Under the pieces are notes generated by a model that was not told the origin of the DNA, searched no databases, and saw nothing but the letters and a program-made list of their open reading frames with translations. Below are positions 63,237-64,000 of a stretch of 64,000 nucleotides of DNA, one piece after another. The position numbers were made by a program, and so were the translations under genes. Position 1 is the first letter of the stretch; every line of letters starts with the position of its first letter. This DNA is from DATGUP01 sp035301265 (GTDB taxonomy: Bacteria; Bacillota; Bacilli; Bacillales; Amphibacillaceae): NCBI GenBank assembly GCA_035301265.1, contig DATGUP010000011.1, positions 1 to 64,000 of the forward strand. Direction: 5' to 3'.

Positions 63237-63860
63237 TCATTCATTTTTTTCTTGTAACACTTCTGCCAAGGCGGAAAAAATATAGTAGGATGAAGCTGCT
63301 CCCGGGTCGATATGACCGATCGACTTTTCCTTAAAGTATGCAGCACGCCCTTTTGTCGCTAGCATGTCCTTTGTCTTTTCCATCGCTGCTTGCGCTGTTT
63401 GAACAAGTTCGTCAGCGCGGACATCTGATGTCTCTTTGCAAAGCGTTACAACAGGCTGCCACACATCAATCATCGTTTTCTCACCTGCATCCGCTTTCCC
63501 ACGCTGTTTCACACCGTCCAAGGCCGCTGTCAACCCACGGACAAATGCATCTCGATCGACTGTCGTCAACGCCTTCATCGTCATGGACATTTGCAAAAAA
63601 GCCGTGCCAAACAACGGGCCAGATGCCCCGCCTACTTTAGACATGAGCGTCACAGCGACATCTTTTAAAACAGCACCGACCGTGTCATAATGTTCATTAC
63701 TTACTTTAGCCACCACTTCCTGAAAACCACGCGCCATGTTAATGCCGTGATCTCCATCACCAATGGGCTGATCGAGCGTTGTTAAATCATCTTTGTTTTC
63801 CTGTATGTTATCATTGGCATTTATCATCCATTGCACGATATCATCGACGTTTAATTCCAT
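63237..63860 (-). CDS. dhaL: Dihydroxyacetone kinase ADP-binding subunit
   Basis: All-helical DhaL of 207 aa holding ADP-Mg as a cofactor. Metal/ADP motifs: PIGDGDHGINMARGF near 33-47, KVGGASGPLFGTAFL near 75, and SIGHIDPGAASSYYIFSAL near 183. ATG at 63858-63860 with AAAGGATG; the 38 residues of the longer frame overlap the dhaK gap and are dropped. Second gene of the operon. Confidence 0.95.
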   Translation of the reverse strand: MELNVDDIVQWMINANDNIQENKDDLTTLDQPIGDGDHGINMARGFQEVVAKVSNEHYDTVGAVLKDVAVTLMSKVGGASGPLFGTAFLQMSMTMKALTTVDRDAFVRGLTAALDGVKQRGKADAGEKTMIDVWQPVVTLCKETSDVRADELVQTAQAAMEKTKDMLATKGRAAYFKEKSIGHIDPGAASSYYIFSALAEVLQEKNE

Positions 63861-63939
63861 ATTTGTCATCCTTTCGAAAACGATTTCTTGTGGTTTATTT
63901 TTATCAATGAACGTTGCCTTGTGAAAACAGACTTTCCGT

Positions 63940-64000
63940 TTATATGCGAAAAGCTGGTGCATCCGATGTTGCATCGAGGAGCTCTTTCATTTCTTCATCC
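63940..64000 (-). CDS. dhaK: Dihydroxyacetone kinase DHA-binding subunit (5' part beyond window)
   Basis: Only the last 19 codons are present: DEEMKELLDATSDAPAFRI then TAA at 63940-63942. The C-terminal 'LLDAP--TPAF'-like end and its position 79 bases ahead of dhaL identify DhaK, which binds dihydroxyacetone covalently. The rest lies past the right edge. Confidence 0.75.
   Translation of the reverse strand, partial: DEEMKELLDATSDAPAFRI

Noticed and set aside
1..64000. CRISPR arrays, tRNA, rRNA, prophage or intact insertion sequences
   Set aside because: No regularly spaced repeats, cloverleaf or rRNA core sequences, or transposase genes were seen on reading both strands.

Overview
This window comes from a low-to-moderate GC, Gram-positive, endospore-forming member of the Bacillaceae. 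The evidence is strong AGGAGG-type ribosome binding sites, frequent TTG/GTG starts, a CotA-type spore-coat laccase of the canonical 513 residues, a WalR-type box in front of a LysM-NlpC/P60 autolysin, CcpA-type cre sites, GlpP, YwqCDE-like proteins and the YvrJ/DUF2922/DUF1659 trio. Solute-binding proteins have very acidic N-terminal linkers, which fits a halotolerant or alkaliphilic species, but the species cannot be named from sequence alone. No rRNA, tRNA, CRISPR array or intact insertion sequence was seen.

Layout. 1-6.2 kb: end of an exopolysaccharide/capsule cluster on the minus strand (galU, CapD-type dehydratase, orphan LuxR-type response regulator, YwqE phosphatase, YwqD tyrosine kinase, YwqC modulator). 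6.2-12.4 kb: LysM autolysin with a WalR box, the small-protein trio DUF1659-DUF2922-YvrJ, EamA and AEC transporters, and a probable type I toxin-antitoxin locus. 12.4-33 kb: a large hexosamine/galactose catabolic region. One minus-strand unit encodes a CUT1 sugar ABC transporter, a DUF6903 micro-protein, a ROK kinase, a GH112 galacto-N-biose/lacto-N-biose-type phosphorylase, a Gfo/Idh/MocA oxidoreductase and a TauE/SafE permease. A second encodes a GntR/UTRA regulator, AgaS, LacC, LacD and a UPF0309 SIS protein. A divergent AraC gene is followed by galK-galE-galT-galM. Together these can split Gal-beta-1,3-HexNAc, send Gal-1-P into the Leloir pathway and send galactosamine-6-P through the tagatose pathway.

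33.2-41.9 kb: a ROK repressor, a second CUT1 ABC transporter (hexose type) and a YesN/YesM-like two-component system with its own membrane-anchored sugar-binding sensor. 42-58 kb: a phosphodiester/phosphate region. It holds a secreted GDPD with a FIMAH-like tail, GlpP, a HAD-IIA phosphatase, an Fbp/Pot-type ABC transporter whose mRNA leader contains an intrinsic terminator (candidate GlpP target), a LacI-controlled CUT1 transporter with a cytoplasmic GDPD, a PhoU-like protein and a Na+/phosphate cotransporter. 58.5-64 kb: a D-threonine-aldolase-like PLP enzyme overlapping an aldonolactone oxidase, CotA, and a PTS-type dihydroxyacetone kinase operon (dhaKLM) running off the right edge.

Gene decay is visible: short remnants of an MFS transporter (between galT and galM), a Cof-type HAD phosphatase (before phoU) and a GPH/MFS transporter (after the Na/Pi transporter). 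None of the three CUT1 transporters has its own ATPase, so all probably use a shared MsmX-type ATPase encoded elsewhere.
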